Part shown: positions 33,253-41,131 of the stretch, piece by piece
Numbering within the stretch: the stretch's first letter is position 1
Layout: every line of letters begins with the position of its first letter
Source: Microbacterium salitolerans
GTDB taxonomy: Bacteria; Actinomycetota; Actinomycetes; Actinomycetales; Microbacteriaceae
DNA length: 64,000 nucleotides
Reading direction: 5' to 3'
NCBI RefSeq assembly: GCF_019720895.1
Contig: NZ_JAHKSH010000002.1
Coordinates: 124,001-188,000 of the forward strand
Notes under the pieces: model-generated
The model's input: the letters and a program-made list of their open reading frames with translations, nothing else
Database searches by the model: none
What the model was told of the DNA's origin: nothing
Position numbers and translations under genes: made by a program

Positions 33253-33432
33253 AAGGTACCTTTCGTGTGATCCGCCCCTTGAGATTGAGGGGCCGCCTGA
33301 GGAAATGAGCAATCTCAGCCTATGGACTGACTATGCCCCCGTCTGTCCGGCTTTCGGATGACGAGCACCATCCGCCGTCAGGTTCGAGACAAGTGGCGCG
33401 CTTCGGAACCATGAAGAATCTCTGTGCCGGCC

Positions 33433-33478
33433 CAGTGCGGGAGCGCGAGTGCCCTCTGGTAGTCGCGCTCCCGCACTG
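33433..33478. repeat. Perfect 16-bp inverted repeat abutting the IS left end
   Basis: CAGTGCGGGAGCGCGA and its exact reverse complement flank a 14-nt loop. The right arm runs two bases into the IS left terminal repeat. It may be the insertion target or a pre-existing terminator; there is no T tract. Confidence 0.75.
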
Positions 33479-33541
33479 AACCGTCCCCGGTTTGAGGCCG
33501 TTTCCTTTCGAGTTTGGAAGGAAGATGGAGATCATGCCGAA

Positions 33542-33844
33542 GAGGATCCGGAGGAGACGAAGCAGCGTGCGATCCGGCTCGTGCTCGATCACCTCGATGA
33601 GTACCCGAACCTGACGTCCGCGTGCGAGACCGTCTCGAAGCGGTTGGGGTTCGGGGCCGAGTCGCTGCGTCGCTGGATGCGGCAGGCGCAGATCGATGGC
33701 GGGGAACGCCAGGGCGTGACGTCGAGCGAGTCAGAGCGGATGCGTCGGCTCGAACGGGAGAATCGCGAGTTGCGTGAGGCGAACACGATCCTCCGAGACG
33801 CTGCGGTTTTCTTCGCCGGGGAACTCGACCCCCGACGCCACTGA
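33542..33844 (+). CDS. IS3 OrfA (HTH protein), start out of frame
   Basis: The frame reads EETKQRAIRLVLDHLDEYPN, ACETVSKRLGFGAESLRRWM (helix-turn-helix) and a leucine-zipper-like LERENRELREANTILRDAAV. The natural starts, ATG at 33525 and 33534 behind GGAAGGAAG, are in another frame, so a one-base indel near 33540 separates start and body. The open frame extends back to a GTG at 33449, outside the IS. OrfA normally binds the terminal repeats and joins OrfB by frameshifting. Confidence 0.75.
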   Translation, partial: EDPEETKQRAIRLVLDHLDEYPNLTSACETVSKRLGFGAESLRRWMRQAQIDGGERQGVTSSESERMRRLERENRELREANTILRDAAVFFAGELDPRRH

Positions 33845-34806
33845 TCCTCGCGTTCATCGAGGAGCAGCGCGCAAGAGGCCGCACGGCCGGGTCGATCTGC
33901 AAGGTTCTGCGAGAGCAGGGCGTGCCGGTCGCCAAGCGGACACACCGGGCATGGAAACGTGCCCAGCCCAGCGACCGGGACCTCGCGGACGCGGTCGTCA
34001 TCGACGCGATCCGAGCCGTCCGAGTGAACGCGAACGGCGAGGCGACGCCGGAGTCGATGTATGGGCGGCGGAAGATGACCGCGCTGCTGCGCCGACAAGA
34101 CCTCGCGGTGTCAAAGCGGCAGGTCGATCGGCTGATGCGTGAGCTGCGGATCAACGGTCTCGTGCGCGGCAAGGGCGTGCGCACGACGGTCCCGGACCGC
34201 AACGCCGCTCGTGCACCTGATCTGCTGGATCGGGACTTCACCGCCCTCGCGCCGAATCGGCAGTGGGTCGCGGTCTTCACCTATGTGCGGACGTGGGCCG
34301 GGTTCGTCTATGTGTCGTTCGTGATCGACTGCTACTCGCGAGCGATCGTCGGGTGGCACGCCGCGACCGTGAAGACGACCCCGCTGGTGACCACCGCACT
34401 GCGGATGGGCCTATGGCGACGCGACCGCGCCGGCCACCCCGCCGAGGACGGACTGATCCATCACAGCGACGCGGGCTCGCAATTCACGAGCGTGTCATTC
34501 GCTGAGACGCTCTCCCTCGAAGGCATCGCTGCGTCGATCGGATCAATCGGCGACGCCTACGATAACGCCCTCGCCGAGTCGACAATCGGGCTGTTCAAGA
34601 ACGAAGCAATCCGTGACGGTTCACCGTTCCGGACCGGGCCACTTCGCACGACCGACGACGTCGAATGGGTCACCGCTGGATGGGTCGATTGGTTCAACGC
34701 GCGGCGCTTGCACTCGACTATCGGGGACGTCCCGTCCGACGAGTTCGAGGCCGCGTACTACGCTGGCCACGAAACGCCATCCCACCCGGTGCTGGCACCC
34801 GCATAG
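33808..34806 (+). CDS. IS3 OrfB transposase with a mutated catalytic residue
   Basis: A DDE/rve transposase read in the -1 frame after the TTTTC run at 33807-33811. The N-terminal part (LAFIEEQRARGRTAGSICKV) and HTH_21 region are intact. The catalytic triad should be D-D-E: the second D (IHHSDAGSQFTS) and E (DNALAESTIGLFKNE) are present. The first, expected in WVADFTYV, reads WVAVFTYV (codon GTC at 34273-34275). A T-for-A change explains it. The transposase is therefore probably inactive. Confidence 0.9.
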   Translation, partial: FLRRGTRPPTPLILAFIEEQRARGRTAGSICKVLREQGVPVAKRTHRAWKRAQPSDRDLADAVVIDAIRAVRVNANGEATPESMYGRRKMTALLRRQDLAVSKRQVDRLMRELRINGLVRGKGVRTTVPDRNAARAPDLLDRDFTALAPNRQWVAVFTYVRTWAGFVYVSFVIDCYSRAIVGWHAATVKTTPLVTTALRMGLWRRDRAGHPAEDGLIHHSDAGSQFTSVSFAETLSLEGIAASIGSIGDAYDNALAESTIGLFKNEAIRDGSPFRTGPLRTTDDVEWVTAGWVDWFNARRLHSTIGDVPSDEFEAAYYAGHETPSHPVLAPA

Positions 34807-34920
34807 GAGCGGTAAAGAACCGGGGACGGTTCAAATCCACTTCTGCGATCATCACCGGCGAGACTCCGCAATTGGCGACGCACCGATCAGCAGACTCAAC
34901 GACCTGCGTGGACGTCACAG

Positions 34921-35952
34921 CTAGGACTGGCCTGCGGTGCTGGCGCGTTCGATGATGCGGGCGTCGGGGGCTTCTCGCGGCGATCGCTGTGGTTCGGTGC
35001 CGAGAAGCCGTGCCGCCACCTGGCGCCCCGAGCCCGCTGAGTCGATGGAGATCGTAGTGAGTGGCGGTGAGAGGTAGCCGCTGAACGGCGCGTCGTCTAC
35101 GCCGATCAGTTGTGCGTTCGCCGGCACCATCAGGCCGACGTGCGGCAGCGTCGCGAGGGCGATCGCTGCGACCTCGTCGTCGAATGCGCAGAAGCCTGGC
35201 GCGTCGAGGGAGGCCAGGGGACGCAGTGCCGTCGCCGCCGTGTCGGAGTCGGTGTCGACCTCGATATATCTGGCGGGTGCCAGGGCTGCCGCTGCGCATG
35301 CGCGAAGCACGCCGTCGAATCGCGCGCGGGCGAGCAGGGCGCGAGGGTGCTCCGCGGCCGGCGCGATGTAGGTGATGGTCCGGCAGCCGAGTGAGATCAG
35401 GTGATCGGCCTGCAGGCGACCGATGTCGTTCTCCCATGGTCGAGGAAACGCCGGATCACCCTGAGCGGACGAGTATAGGCGAGGCACCCCGGCTGTGCGG
35501 ATGCGTGATAGGACATCTTCGCTGAGACCCGTCAGGTCGATGACGCCGAAGGGGCGGATCTCGTCGAGCAGCGCATGCAGTGCCTCGTCGGAGGCGTACT
35601 GGTGAGCCACCGGCACCAGGTCGTCTTCCGTGAGACGGTCGGAGATCGCACGGAGGAACGGTTCTGTGACATACCCGGTGAGAGCCGAGTCGGTGACGAG
35701 GACGACGATTCGCGAGTGCCCGCGACGCAGCGACGCGGCCGCCGCGCTCGGAACGTAGGCGAGTTCGACCGCGGCCGCGCGCACACGTGCTTTGGTCTCC
35801 TCCGGGATCGTCTGTCCAGGTGCGTTGTTGAGCACATAGCTGACGGTGGCCCTCGAGACGCCGCTGAGGCGGGCGACGTCGGCTGCCGTCACTCGTCGGC
35901 GCTGCGCCTTCTTGTCTTGCTCGTTCACCCCCTCAGTATTGCGGATGATCAT
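34921..35952 (-). CDS. LacI family transcriptional regulator
   Basis: About 343 residues from ATG 35952 (an in-frame ATG at 35973 is possible). The HTH is VTAADVARLSGVSRATVSYV (about residues 20-39) with NNAPGQTIPEETKARVRAAA as hinge. The periplasmic-binding-like sensor domain follows (IVVLVTDSALTGYVTEPFLR) to a C-terminal DDAPFSGYLSPPLTTISID. It is divergent from the ABC importer genes, so it is the likely sugar-responsive repressor of that operon. Confidence 0.93.
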   Translation of the reverse strand: MIIRNTEGVNEQDKKAQRRRVTAADVARLSGVSRATVSYVLNNAPGQTIPEETKARVRAAAVELAYVPSAAAASLRRGHSRIVVLVTDSALTGYVTEPFLRAISDRLTEDDLVPVAHQYASDEALHALLDEIRPFGVIDLTGLSEDVLSRIRTAGVPRLYSSAQGDPAFPRPWENDIGRLQADHLISLGCRTITYIAPAAEHPRALLARARFDGVLRACAAAALAPARYIEVDTDSDTAATALRPLASLDAPGFCAFDDEVAAIALATLPHVGLMVPANAQLIGVDDAPFSGYLSPPLTTISIDSAGSGRQVAARLLGTEPQRSPREAPDARIIERASTAGQS

Positions 35953-35980
35953 CTCGCCCTCGTCGGCCGGCACTTCATGC

Positions 35981-36009
35981 TTGCACGATTAAGTGCGTGA
36001 CATTAGTGT
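35981..36009 (+). promoter_or_regulatory. Promoter and candidate LacI operator of the importer operon
   Basis: TTGCAC (35981-35986) and TAGTGT (36004-36009) are spaced 17 nt and face the solute-binding protein gene. GCAC-GATTAA-GTGC (35983-35996), a symmetric element, overlaps the -35. This is the expected place for repression by the divergent LacI protein. Confidence 0.5.
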
Positions 36010-36057
36010 AGGCGTCGCGCCCGACCTGCGGGTGCGATCGCATACAAAGGGGTATCG

Positions 36058-37611
36058 ATGCGAAACCACCGAACAACTGGACGAAACCGTCGTCTGTCGG
36101 CCGCAGCAGGAGTCGTGGCGGCGGCGCTCGCACTCACCGCATGCACTGGATCGTCGACGCCGGGGCCGGACGACGTGGACGACAGGGACTACTCGGTCCT
36201 CAACCTTGCGGCGTCGACGCCGCCCGCATCATGGGACCCGGCGATGCAGCTCAGCGCGTTCGACGGGGTCTGGCAGTGGACCGCCGTCTACGACACTCTG
36301 CTCACGTGCGAAGAGGACGGTACGGTCGGTCCGGGTGCCGCTGAATCGTTCGAGTTCACGGACAACAATACAGTTCTGTCTCTGAATCTGCGGGAGGGGA
36401 TGACGTTCGAGGACGGTTCGCCCGTCGACGCGGAGGCCGTGAAGGCATCCATCGAGCACATGCAGACGGGGGGCGGATCCGGCGCCGTTCGCGTCGCAGA
36501 CGTGAGCGTCGACGCGCCAGACGAGCGGACGGTCGTTCTGGCCGCCGACGCGCCGCGCGGTCTGCTCGCGACGTACATGTGTCTGAGCCCCGGCATCGTG
36601 GCATCGCCCGAGGCGATCTCGTCGCCCGACGTCGACTCGGCTCCCCTCAGCTCAGGCCCTTACAGGCTCGACGCGGCTAGCTCGACGACGGGCTCGGTGT
36701 TGACGTTCGAGAAGCGCGACGACTATTGGAACGCCGATGCATACCCGTACGAGAAGCTCGTCATCAACATCATGCCCGATGAGACGGCGCGCCTGAACGC
36801 GCTGAAGACGGGGCAGGTCGACGGTGCGGTGATCGGCGCGCAGGCGGTGGCTGAGGCTGAGGCATCGCAGCTGGCGATCACCGAATGGACGGATGCGACG
36901 AACGGCATCGTCATCTTCGATCGCGCGGGCGAGATCGTGCCAGCTCTCGGCGATGTTCGCGTGCGGCAGGCGATGAACATGGTGTTCGATCGCGACGCCA
37001 TCGTCACGGGGCTGTTCGACGGGCGCGCGAAGCCGACGGGGCAGATGTTCGCGCCAGGCTCCGAGGCGTACGACGAATCGTTCGATTCCACGTACAGCTT
37101 CGACGTCGACGCCGCGAGAAAGCTCATGGCGGATGCGGGCTATGCCGACGGGTTCGAAGTCGAGATCCCCTCGCGTACGCCGCAGACCGACCAGGCGAAC
37201 CCGCTGATCGTGCAGCAGCTGGGTGAGATCGGCATCACTGTCACTGAGACGCCCCTCGCCGCGGCGTCAGCCGTCCCGGAGATCCTGAGCGGACGCTTCG
37301 CCATGACGTACATCAGCATGCCGCTGTCATCGTCGCTGTGGAACATCAACCAGTCGATGGGCCCTGATGCTACGTGGAACACATTGGGCGTCGCCGAGCC
37401 GGAGCTCACAGAGCTCATCGAGCGAGCCGAGTCGGCCCAGGGTGACGAGCTCGTCGATGTCACTCATGCCGTCAACGAGTACATGGTGGACAACGCCTGG
37501 TTCATCCCGTGGAACCTCCGCACCGCGTACTTTGCGACCGGTGCGGGAACCACGGTTCTTGGCACCCCGGACCCGTACTTCCAGGTGCCGCAGCTGCGGT
37601 CGTTCGAGTAA
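36058..37611 (+). CDS. ABC transporter solute-binding lipoprotein (SBP_bac_5 family)
   Basis: A 517-residue extracellular lipoprotein. The leader ends LALTACTG, a lipobox with Cys at about residue 29. The mature part follows the DppA/OppA family 5 pattern: LNLREGMTFEDGSPVDAEAV (about residues 117-136), GPYRLD, and VRVRQAMNMVFDRDAIVTGL (about 300-319). Family 5 proteins bind peptides but also oligosaccharides; the neighbouring rhamnosidase and sulfatase favour a sugar ligand here. AAAGGGG precedes the ATG at 36058. First gene of the operon. Confidence 0.93.
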   Translation: MRNHRTTGRNRRLSAAAGVVAAALALTACTGSSTPGPDDVDDRDYSVLNLAASTPPASWDPAMQLSAFDGVWQWTAVYDTLLTCEEDGTVGPGAAESFEFTDNNTVLSLNLREGMTFEDGSPVDAEAVKASIEHMQTGGGSGAVRVADVSVDAPDERTVVLAADAPRGLLATYMCLSPGIVASPEAISSPDVDSAPLSSGPYRLDAASSTTGSVLTFEKRDDYWNADAYPYEKLVINIMPDETARLNALKTGQVDGAVIGAQAVAEAEASQLAITEWTDATNGIVIFDRAGEIVPALGDVRVRQAMNMVFDRDAIVTGLFDGRAKPTGQMFAPGSEAYDESFDSTYSFDVDAARKLMADAGYADGFEVEIPSRTPQTDQANPLIVQQLGEIGITVTETPLAAASAVPEILSGRFAMTYISMPLSSSLWNINQSMGPDATWNTLGVAEPELTELIERAESAQGDELVDVTHAVNEYMVDNAWFIPWNLRTAYFATGAGTTVLGTPDPYFQVPQLRSFE

Positions 37612-37632
37612 CGCGCTGAAAGGGGAGCACTG

Positions 37633-38574
37633 ATGCTCGGTTTCATCATCAGAAGACTCGCGTCGAGCATTCTGCTTGCCCTTGCGGTGGCGTTTGCCTC
37701 ATTCGCGTTGGTCTTTAGCAACGGGCAGGCGATCGCCCGTACGATTCTCGGCGTCGACGCGACCGATGAGCAGGTCGCCGCACGTGCAGCGGAGCTGGGG
37801 CTCGACAGGCCCGTTGTCGCGCAGTTCCTGGACTGGCTGGGCGCCGCATTCAGAGGTGATCTGGGAACCAGCTTCTATTCGGGGGACGATGTCGCGAACA
37901 TCATGACGACGAGGATTCCGGTGACGCTCGCACTCATCGGTATCGCCATGCTGCTCACGGCTGTGCTCAGCGCACTGCTCGGCATCGCGGCGGCCGTCGC
38001 GGGCGGATGGGTCGACAAAGTGTTGCAGGTGCTTGCGATGGTCGGAACAGCCGTGCCGAACTTCATCGTCGCGATCATCCTGGTGATGTCGCTGGCGGTG
38101 GGCACTGGGACGTTCCCCGCGACCGGATACGTCTCTCCGGCCATCGATATTGCAGGGTGGGCGTCGAGCCTCGTGCTTCCTGTGATCGCTGTCACTGCGG
38201 CGTCGGTCGGACCGGCGTCGCAACAGTTTCGCGCAGCGGTCAAAGATGTGCTCGAACGCGACTTCGTGCGTACTCTCCGCTCGCGCGGGATGCGCCCTGC
38301 ATCCATCGTATTCCAGCACGTGTTTCGAAATGCCGCGGGACCAGGAATCATCATTCTCGGCCTGCAGATCATCGTTCTGATGAGCGGCGTCGTGGTGATC
38401 GAGCGGGTATTCGCGCTGCCGGGCGTCGGTGAGCTGACAGTGAACAGCGCTCTGCTCGGCGACATCCCCATCGTGATGGGTTGCGTGCTGTTCGTCGTCG
38501 TGGTCGTCGTCATCGTCAACCTCGTCGCCGACCTCGCGAACGCGGCGCTCAACCCGAAAGTGAGGCAGCGATGA
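37633..38574 (+). CDS. ABC transporter permease (DppB type)
   Basis: A 313-residue inner-membrane permease with six helices. It has the DppB N-terminus (MLGFIIRRLASSILLALAVA), the large extracytoplasmic loop, and the EAA-like contact region (FVRTLRSRGMRPASIVFQHV, about residues 216-235). AAAGGGGAG lies 9 nt before the ATG. Its stop overlaps the next start by ATGA. Confidence 0.92.
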   Translation: MLGFIIRRLASSILLALAVAFASFALVFSNGQAIARTILGVDATDEQVAARAAELGLDRPVVAQFLDWLGAAFRGDLGTSFYSGDDVANIMTTRIPVTLALIGIAMLLTAVLSALLGIAAAVAGGWVDKVLQVLAMVGTAVPNFIVAIILVMSLAVGTGTFPATGYVSPAIDIAGWASSLVLPVIAVTAASVGPASQQFRAAVKDVLERDFVRTLRSRGMRPASIVFQHVFRNAAGPGIIILGLQIIVLMSGVVVIERVFALPGVGELTVNSALLGDIPIVMGCVLFVVVVVVIVNLVADLANAALNPKVRQR

Positions 38575-40304
38575 ACGCCACGCCGCCGACCACGGTCACA
38601 CTCATGACAGCGCCTGAGGAACAGCGCACGAGCACGATCGTGCGCTTCCTGAGGAACCCGCTCGGTCTGGTCTCGCTCATCGTGCTGCTGTTGCTCGCGG
38701 TTGTGGCTGCCCTCGCGCCCTGGATCGCGCCCTTCGACCCGAACGCGACCCGCGTCGAGCTCACGAACGCCCCGCCGATGAGCGAAGGGTACATTCTCGG
38801 AGGCGACTCGGCCGGACGCGACGTGCTGTCGCGGCTGATCTGGGCCGCGCGAGGAACGTTCGTCGCCGCTGTGATTGTGCTGGTTGTGTCGCTGGTGGTC
38901 GGCGTTGTGCCGGGCCTCATCGCCGGATACTTCGCAGGCCCCGTGCAGACCGTGGGCAACTGGCTCGCGGACGCGGTGCTCGCGCTGCCGGGTGTCGTGC
39001 TGCTGATCGCGATGTATGCGGTCATCGGACCGAACATCCTGCTCGCGATGTCGATCTACGGAGTGCTCGTGGCGCCGATCTTCTATCGACTGGTCCGCGG
39101 CGTCGTAGCCAGCGTGCGCAACGAGCTCTACATCGACGCCGCGAAAGTGTCGGGGCTGACCGACCTGCGCATCATCGTCCACCACGTGCTGCGCGCCGTG
39201 CGCTCGCCCATCATCATCCAGAGTGCGTTTATTCTTGGCACGGCCATCGGCATCCAGGCAACGCTTGAGTTCCTCGGTCTTGGTAGCCCGCGCGAGCCTT
39301 CCTGGGGCGGCATGCTCGACCTCGCCTTCCGAAACATCTACGCCTCGATGAGTGGCGTCATCTGGCCAGCGATTGTTATTACGGTGACGGTCAGCGCCTT
39401 CGTGCTGCTCGGCAATGCGTTGCGCGACGCCCTTGATCCCTCGTCGAAACGGCGCCGGTTGTCGCCTAGAAGGGCGCGGACGCTGGAGGTTGCGCCCGCA
39501 GAGGCGCCGGCCACCAGGTCATTGCTCGACGTGCGCGGGCTACGGGTGGCCTATCCGATCGGGCGCGATGACGTGCGCGAAGTGGTCAGCGGCGTCGACC
39601 TCTCGGTGCGCAAGGGCGAGGTGCTCGGGCTCGTCGGAGAGTCGGGATCCGGCAAGTCCCAGACGGCGTTCGCGATTCTCGGACTGCTGCCGCAGAACGC
39701 ACTCGTCACCGGCGGATCGGTGGTGTTCGATGGCACGCAGATCTTGAACCGGTCCGTGGGGATGCGTTCCGTTCGAGGCACGCGCATCGCCTACGTGCCG
39801 CAGGAGCCGATGACGAACCTCGACCCGAGCATGACCATCGGCGTGCAGATGGTGCGCTGGATGCGTGCTGTTCGCAAGGTCTCGCGTGCAGACGCGCTGA
39901 GCCGATCGATCGACCTGCTCGCGCGCGTCGGCATCCACGACCCTGCTGATGTCGTGCGCAAGCACCCGCACGAGATATCCGGCGGCATGGCTCAGCGGGT
40001 GCTCATTGCCGGCGCCGTCGCGTCTGAACCCGAGCTGATCATCGCCGACGAGCCGACGACAGCGCTCGATGTGACCGTTCAGGCCGAGATCCTCGATCTG
40101 CTGCGCGAGCTGCGAGACGAGCGCGGACTCGCGGTCGTCATCGTCACCCACAATCTCGGCGTCGTGTCGGACATCTGCGACCGCGTCGCCGTCATGAAGA
40201 GCGGCAAGATCGTCGAGACCGCGTCCGCCCGCGATTTCCTCGCCGGGCCATCCCACGAGTACTCCCGCGCTCTTCTCGACGCGGTTGTGGAGGTAGAGCG
40301 ATGA
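38571..40304 (+). CDS. Fused ABC permease (DppC type) and ATPase (DppD type)
   Basis: A 577-residue protein joining two importer subunits. Residues 1-290 are a DppC permease (SGRDVLSRLIWAARGTFVAA-like ILGGDSAGRDVLSRLIWAAR, about 79-98; EPSWGGMLDLAF near 245). After a basic linker, residues 320-577 form an ATPase with Walker A GESGSGKSQ, Q-loop VPQEPMTNLDPSM, signature ISGGMAQRV, Walker B LIIADEPTTALD and the switch His (VTHNLG). The C-terminal oligopeptide extension is short. Fusions of this kind occur in actinobacterial Dpp systems. Coupled to both neighbours by ATGA. Confidence 0.93.
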   Translation: MNATPPTTVTLMTAPEEQRTSTIVRFLRNPLGLVSLIVLLLLAVVAALAPWIAPFDPNATRVELTNAPPMSEGYILGGDSAGRDVLSRLIWAARGTFVAAVIVLVVSLVVGVVPGLIAGYFAGPVQTVGNWLADAVLALPGVVLLIAMYAVIGPNILLAMSIYGVLVAPIFYRLVRGVVASVRNELYIDAAKVSGLTDLRIIVHHVLRAVRSPIIIQSAFILGTAIGIQATLEFLGLGSPREPSWGGMLDLAFRNIYASMSGVIWPAIVITVTVSAFVLLGNALRDALDPSSKRRRLSPRRARTLEVAPAEAPATRSLLDVRGLRVAYPIGRDDVREVVSGVDLSVRKGEVLGLVGESGSGKSQTAFAILGLLPQNALVTGGSVVFDGTQILNRSVGMRSVRGTRIAYVPQEPMTNLDPSMTIGVQMVRWMRAVRKVSRADALSRSIDLLARVGIHDPADVVRKHPHEISGGMAQRVLIAGAVASEPELIIADEPTTALDVTVQAEILDLLRELRDERGLAVVIVTHNLGVVSDICDRVAVMKSGKIVETASARDFLAGPSHEYSRALLDAVVEVER

Positions 40305-41131
40305 TGGCCGCACCGCTGCTCGAGATCCGTGATCTCCACGTGACCTATCGTGGTCCACGACGTCAACGCAAGCACGTGATCCAGGGCGTCGACCTGACGG
40401 TTCGCGAAAGCGAGACCGTCAGCCTCGTCGGCGAATCCGGGTCGGGCAAGAGCACGATCGGGCGCGCCGTCCTGGGCCTCGCCCCCGTCGCTGCCGGCGG
40501 GATCAGCTTCGACGGAACGGATCTGGCGGGACTCTCGCGATCCAGCAGGCGGCGCGCGACCGTCGGGCTGCAGGCGATCTTCCAGGATCCCTATTCGTCG
40601 CTGAACCCCGCGATGACGGTCAGCGACATTCTGAGCGAACCGCTCGTCGTGCGGGGTGTTCGAGGCGCCCGTGAACGGGTGAAGCGACTGCTCGATGATG
40701 TCGAGCTTCCCTCCGACGCCGGCGATCGCCTTGCGAGCGAGTTTTCCGGCGGACAGAGACAGCGCATCGCCATCGCCCGAGCTCTCGCGCTCGAGCCGCG
40801 ACTGATCGTGTGCGATGAGCCGACCAGCGCGCTCGACGTGTCGACCCAGGCGCGCATCCTGACGCTCCTGCAAGAGCTCCAAGGGCGTACGGGCGTGGCC
40901 TATCTCTTCATCAGTCACGACCTCGGCGTCGTGCAGCGCATCAGCGACAGGATCGCCGTGCTGAAGGCCGGAGAGATCGTGGAGGACGGCGACGCGAATC
41001 GGGTGATCACGCGGCCCGAGCACCCGTACACGAAGCGGTTGCTGCTCGCGACGCCCGCCGTCGACCCCGACGAACAGGCGCGGCGCAGGGCGGAGCGCCA
41101 CCGGGTGAAGGCCGAGGAAAGCGGTGCATGA
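40301..41131 (+). CDS. ABC transporter ATP-binding protein (DppF type)
   Basis: A 276-residue ATPase, the second nucleotide-binding subunit. Walker A is GESGSGKSTIGR (about residues 45-56), Q-loop FQDPYSSLNPAMTV (about 96-109), signature FSGGQRQR (about 148-155), Walker B LIVCDEPTSALD (about 168-179) and the switch His in ISHDLGV. HPYTKRLLLATPAVDPDEQA near the end is the oligopeptide ABC C-terminal motif. It overlaps the rhamnosidase start by 8 bp. Confidence 0.93.
   Translation: MMAAPLLEIRDLHVTYRGPRRQRKHVIQGVDLTVRESETVSLVGESGSGKSTIGRAVLGLAPVAAGGISFDGTDLAGLSRSSRRRATVGLQAIFQDPYSSLNPAMTVSDILSEPLVVRGVRGARERVKRLLDDVELPSDAGDRLASEFSGGQRQRIAIARALALEPRLIVCDEPTSALDVSTQARILTLLQELQGRTGVAYLFISHDLGVVQRISDRIAVLKAGEIVEDGDANRVITRPEHPYTKRLLLATPAVDPDEQARRRAERHRVKAEESGA

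Larger units (their letters stand above)
33477..34833 (+). mobile_element. IS3-family insertion sequence
   Basis: A 1357-bp element with perfect 16-bp terminal inverted repeats (TGAACCGTCCCCGGTT at 33477-33492 and its complement at 34818-34833). It holds orfA and orfB in the -1 arrangement normal for IS3. No 3- or 4-bp target duplication is seen (CAC on the left, AAT on the right). The transposase carries a V in place of the first catalytic D. Confidence 0.9.
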
